Source of the DNA: Acidobacteriaceae bacterium
GTDB taxonomy: Bacteria; Acidobacteriota; Terriglobia; Terriglobales; Acidobacteriaceae
Assembly: GCA_031296355.1 (NCBI GenBank)
Contig: JARLFX010000100.1
Span: 1-9,395, forward strand
Direction of reading: 5' to 3'
DNA length: 9,395 nucleotides
Below are positions 8,215 through 9,395 of this stretch, one piece after another (the stretch's first letter is position 1; each line of letters begins with the position of its first letter). The notes under the pieces are model-generated. The model saw only the letters and a list, made by a program, of their open reading frames with translations, had not been told where the DNA came from and ran no database searches. The translations under genes and the position numbers were made by a program.

Positions 8215-8268
8215 AGGGGCTAAAGCCCCTTTGTTGGAGCGGTTTCTTGTGCGGGCTGAAGCCCGCAC
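8215..8268. repeat. Pair of related palindromes sharing GGGCT-R-AAGCCC
   Basis: The first palindrome is AGGGGCT-AA-AGCCCCT (8215-8230). The second is GTGCGGGCT-GA-AGCCCGCAC (8249-8268), a perfect 9-bp stem with a 2-base loop. They share the core GGGCT, a purine, then AAGCCC, and lie 18 bases apart. The layout is like REP/BIME elements in which two palindromes form one unit. A weaker third hairpin, AAGCCC-ACAC-GGGTTT (8286-8301), follows. Confidence 0.65.
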
Positions 8269-8326
8269 CTACCTTACGAGCTTCAAAGCCCACACGGGTT
8301 TCATTTGCGTGCTGCAAAACAAAAGC

Positions 8327-8356
8327 AGATCCCTACGCTACGCTGCGGAATGACAA
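8327..8356 (+). repeat. Dispersed short repeat, copy 2
   Basis: This 30-base segment begins AGATCC and ends GGAATGACAA; it aligns with the copy at 519-546, with two extra bases and a few changes in the core. It lies 35 bases beyond the acyltransferase stop. Confidence 0.6.
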
Positions 8357-8391
8357 ACAATATTGGGTGGGGCCAGCGGGCGCGGCAGGGG

Positions 8392-9395
8392 CTAGCGGGC
8401 GCGGCGGTGGGACCAGCGCTTGAGTATCCAGCGGCGGCCGGGCATCTCTACCGCGTAGAAGGCGACCAGGGCGATGACGACCAGCACGGCGTAGGAGAAC
8501 CAGGGGTCGAACGCCTGCATGTGAAGTCGCGCCGGGACGTTGTATTTGTGGAGCAGGTTCCAGCCATTGAAGTGGAGGAGATAGAGGCAGTAGGTCGCCT
8601 CGCCCAGGATGACCAGAGGACGGATGGCGAAGATCTGCGATATCCAGTGGTCACCGCTGAGACCGAGGATAAGGATGGCGAAGAGCGGCGTGAGCAGGCC
8701 GACATGCAGCATGGGATACGGCAATGCGTAGATCCACCAGTGAAAGAGCACGGCGAGGAACAGGAGGATGCCAGCCGACATCCAGAGGCGGGTACGGTTG
8801 GAGATGGTGGCCCTGTCCTGTAGCAGGCCGAGCGCGAGGCCTGCGAGGAAGGTGGGGGCGTACGGGATGGGCGTGAATTTGAGGGTGCGGAGCCACATGC
8901 CGGGCGAGAAACGGTTGAGATCGTGGGGGGCGATGCCGTCAGGCCGGAGGATGAGGTAGAGCGCGGGCAGCACCATGCCGAGCGCCCAGAAGGCGATGAC
9001 GAGCCAGGCGAGTTTGCGGGGGGAGCGGGGCCAGCGCAGGGCCATGAGGTAGGGGAAGGCGATGTAGAGCATGACCTCGCAGGAGAGCGTCCACGCGACG
9101 GTGTTCCAGAAGGTGGCGAGCAGCGGGGAGAAGCCCTGTAGCAGCAGCGGCGTGAGGATGATGCCTTCCAGGAAGTGGGCGCGGGTCTGGTAGTGCCATT
9201 CCGCCAGAAGCATCTGGTAGGAAATGGCAAGGGCGAGCAGGTAGACGGGATAGAGGCGGGCGAAACGGGCCAGCCAGAATTCGCGCTTGGAGAGCGAGGC
9301 GCCGCGAGCACCGTAGTTGTAGGCCAGGATGAAGCCGGAGAGCAGGAAGAAGCAGCCAACGAAGATGAACGCGTTGTTCACCACGGGTTCGAAGA
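8392..9395 (-). CDS. Membrane acyltransferase, acyltransferase-3 (OafA/YrhL-like) family, N-terminus cut by the window
   Basis: The frame enters at the right edge and ends at TAG 8392-8394, giving about 333 residues of the C-terminal part. These polytopic inner-membrane proteins O-acylate cell-surface sugars, exopolysaccharides or other envelope molecules. Family motifs seen are FFLLSGFILAY (9322-9354), RFARLYPVY (9244-9270), WTLSCEVMLYIAFP (from 9096; compare the usual WSLSVEE..Y...FP), and near the end ATYCLYLLHFNGWNLL (compare SYxLYLxH). About nine hydrophobic segments are visible. The GTG at 9384 is probably internal, because the frame continues upstream and family members have some 40-60 further residues there, including the first membrane helix with the catalytic His. 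A basic tail, KRWSHRRAR, ends the protein. Substrate is unknown. It is convergent with the propeller genes. Confidence 0.92.
   Translation of the reverse strand, partial: FEPVVNNAFIFVGCFFLLSGFILAYNYGARGASLSKREFWLARFARLYPVYLLALAISYQMLLAEWHYQTRAHFLEGIILTPLLLQGFSPLLATFWNTVAWTLSCEVMLYIAFPYLMALRWPRSPRKLAWLVIAFWALGMVLPALYLILRPDGIAPHDLNRFSPGMWLRTLKFTPIPYAPTFLAGLALGLLQDRATISNRTRLWMSAGILLFLAVLFHWWIYALPYPMLHVGLLTPLFAILILGLSGDHWISQIFAIRPLVILGEATYCLYLLHFNGWNLLHKYNVPARLHMQAFDPWFSYAVLVVIALVAFYAVEMPGRRWILKRWSHRRAR

Larger units (their letters stand above)
8104..8391. other. Intergenic region between convergent propeller and acyltransferase genes
   Basis: No gene is supported in these 288 bases. They hold the terminator, two related palindromes and a copy of the dispersed repeat also found before recG. 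The rest shows no recognisable site. Confidence 0.6.

Noticed and set aside
8305..8823. Plus-strand frame of 172 codons opposite the acyltransferase
   Set aside because: Its N-terminus is translated from the dispersed repeat and the rest is antisense to conserved acyltransferase sequence; very acidic, shadow-like composition.

Overview
The window looks like a chromosomal segment of a GC-rich Gram-negative bacterium, most plausibly an acidobacterium of the Terriglobales type (Terriglobus, Granulicella, Edaphobacter or relatives). That assignment is inference. It rests on the base composition, the kinds of short dispersed palindromic repeats between genes, the tandem beta-propeller lipoproteins, and an MCE protein with a C-terminal repeat tail. 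There is no rRNA, tRNA, CRISPR array, transposase, integrase or phage gene.

Layout from left to right. (1) A secreted protein on the minus strand runs off the left edge; it starts at a TTG with a good Shine-Dalgarno and has a clear signal peptide. (2) A short divergent gap carries a dispersed repeat that creates a false N-terminal extension of the next gene. (3) recG, plus strand, is complete, with an unusual charged insertion in its helicase domain. (4) An intergenic patch of about 190 bp contains several hairpins and a tandem repeat of about 42 bp. (5) A small minus-strand gene of unknown function, with a possible ACT-like fold, is divergent from (6) acpS, the holo-ACP synthase. (7) After a 140-bp gap with nested and competing inverted repeats comes a MlaD-like MCE protein ending in five exact-length 34-residue repeats. 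(8) Two tandem paralogous lipoproteins follow, each predicted to be a seven-bladed lactonase/YncE-like propeller and each with its own ribosome binding site, a candidate -10 and a terminator-like hairpin. (9) A gap of about 290 bp holds a strong, probably bidirectional, terminator, two similar palindromes and a second copy of the dispersed repeat. (10) A membrane acyltransferase of the acyltransferase-3 family lies on the minus strand and is cut by the right edge before its N-terminus.

The genes do not form one pathway. recG is DNA repair, acpS activates acyl carrier protein for lipid synthesis, the MCE protein is probably an envelope lipid carrier subunit, and the propellers and the acyltransferase belong to the envelope. 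An envelope/lipid theme from acpS onward is possible but weak. I found no convincing new defence or mobile system. The best second-look items are the structured acpS-MCE gap, the MCE repeat tail without visible transporter partners, the paired propeller lipoproteins, the RecG insertion, the orphan ACT-like protein and the repeat families.
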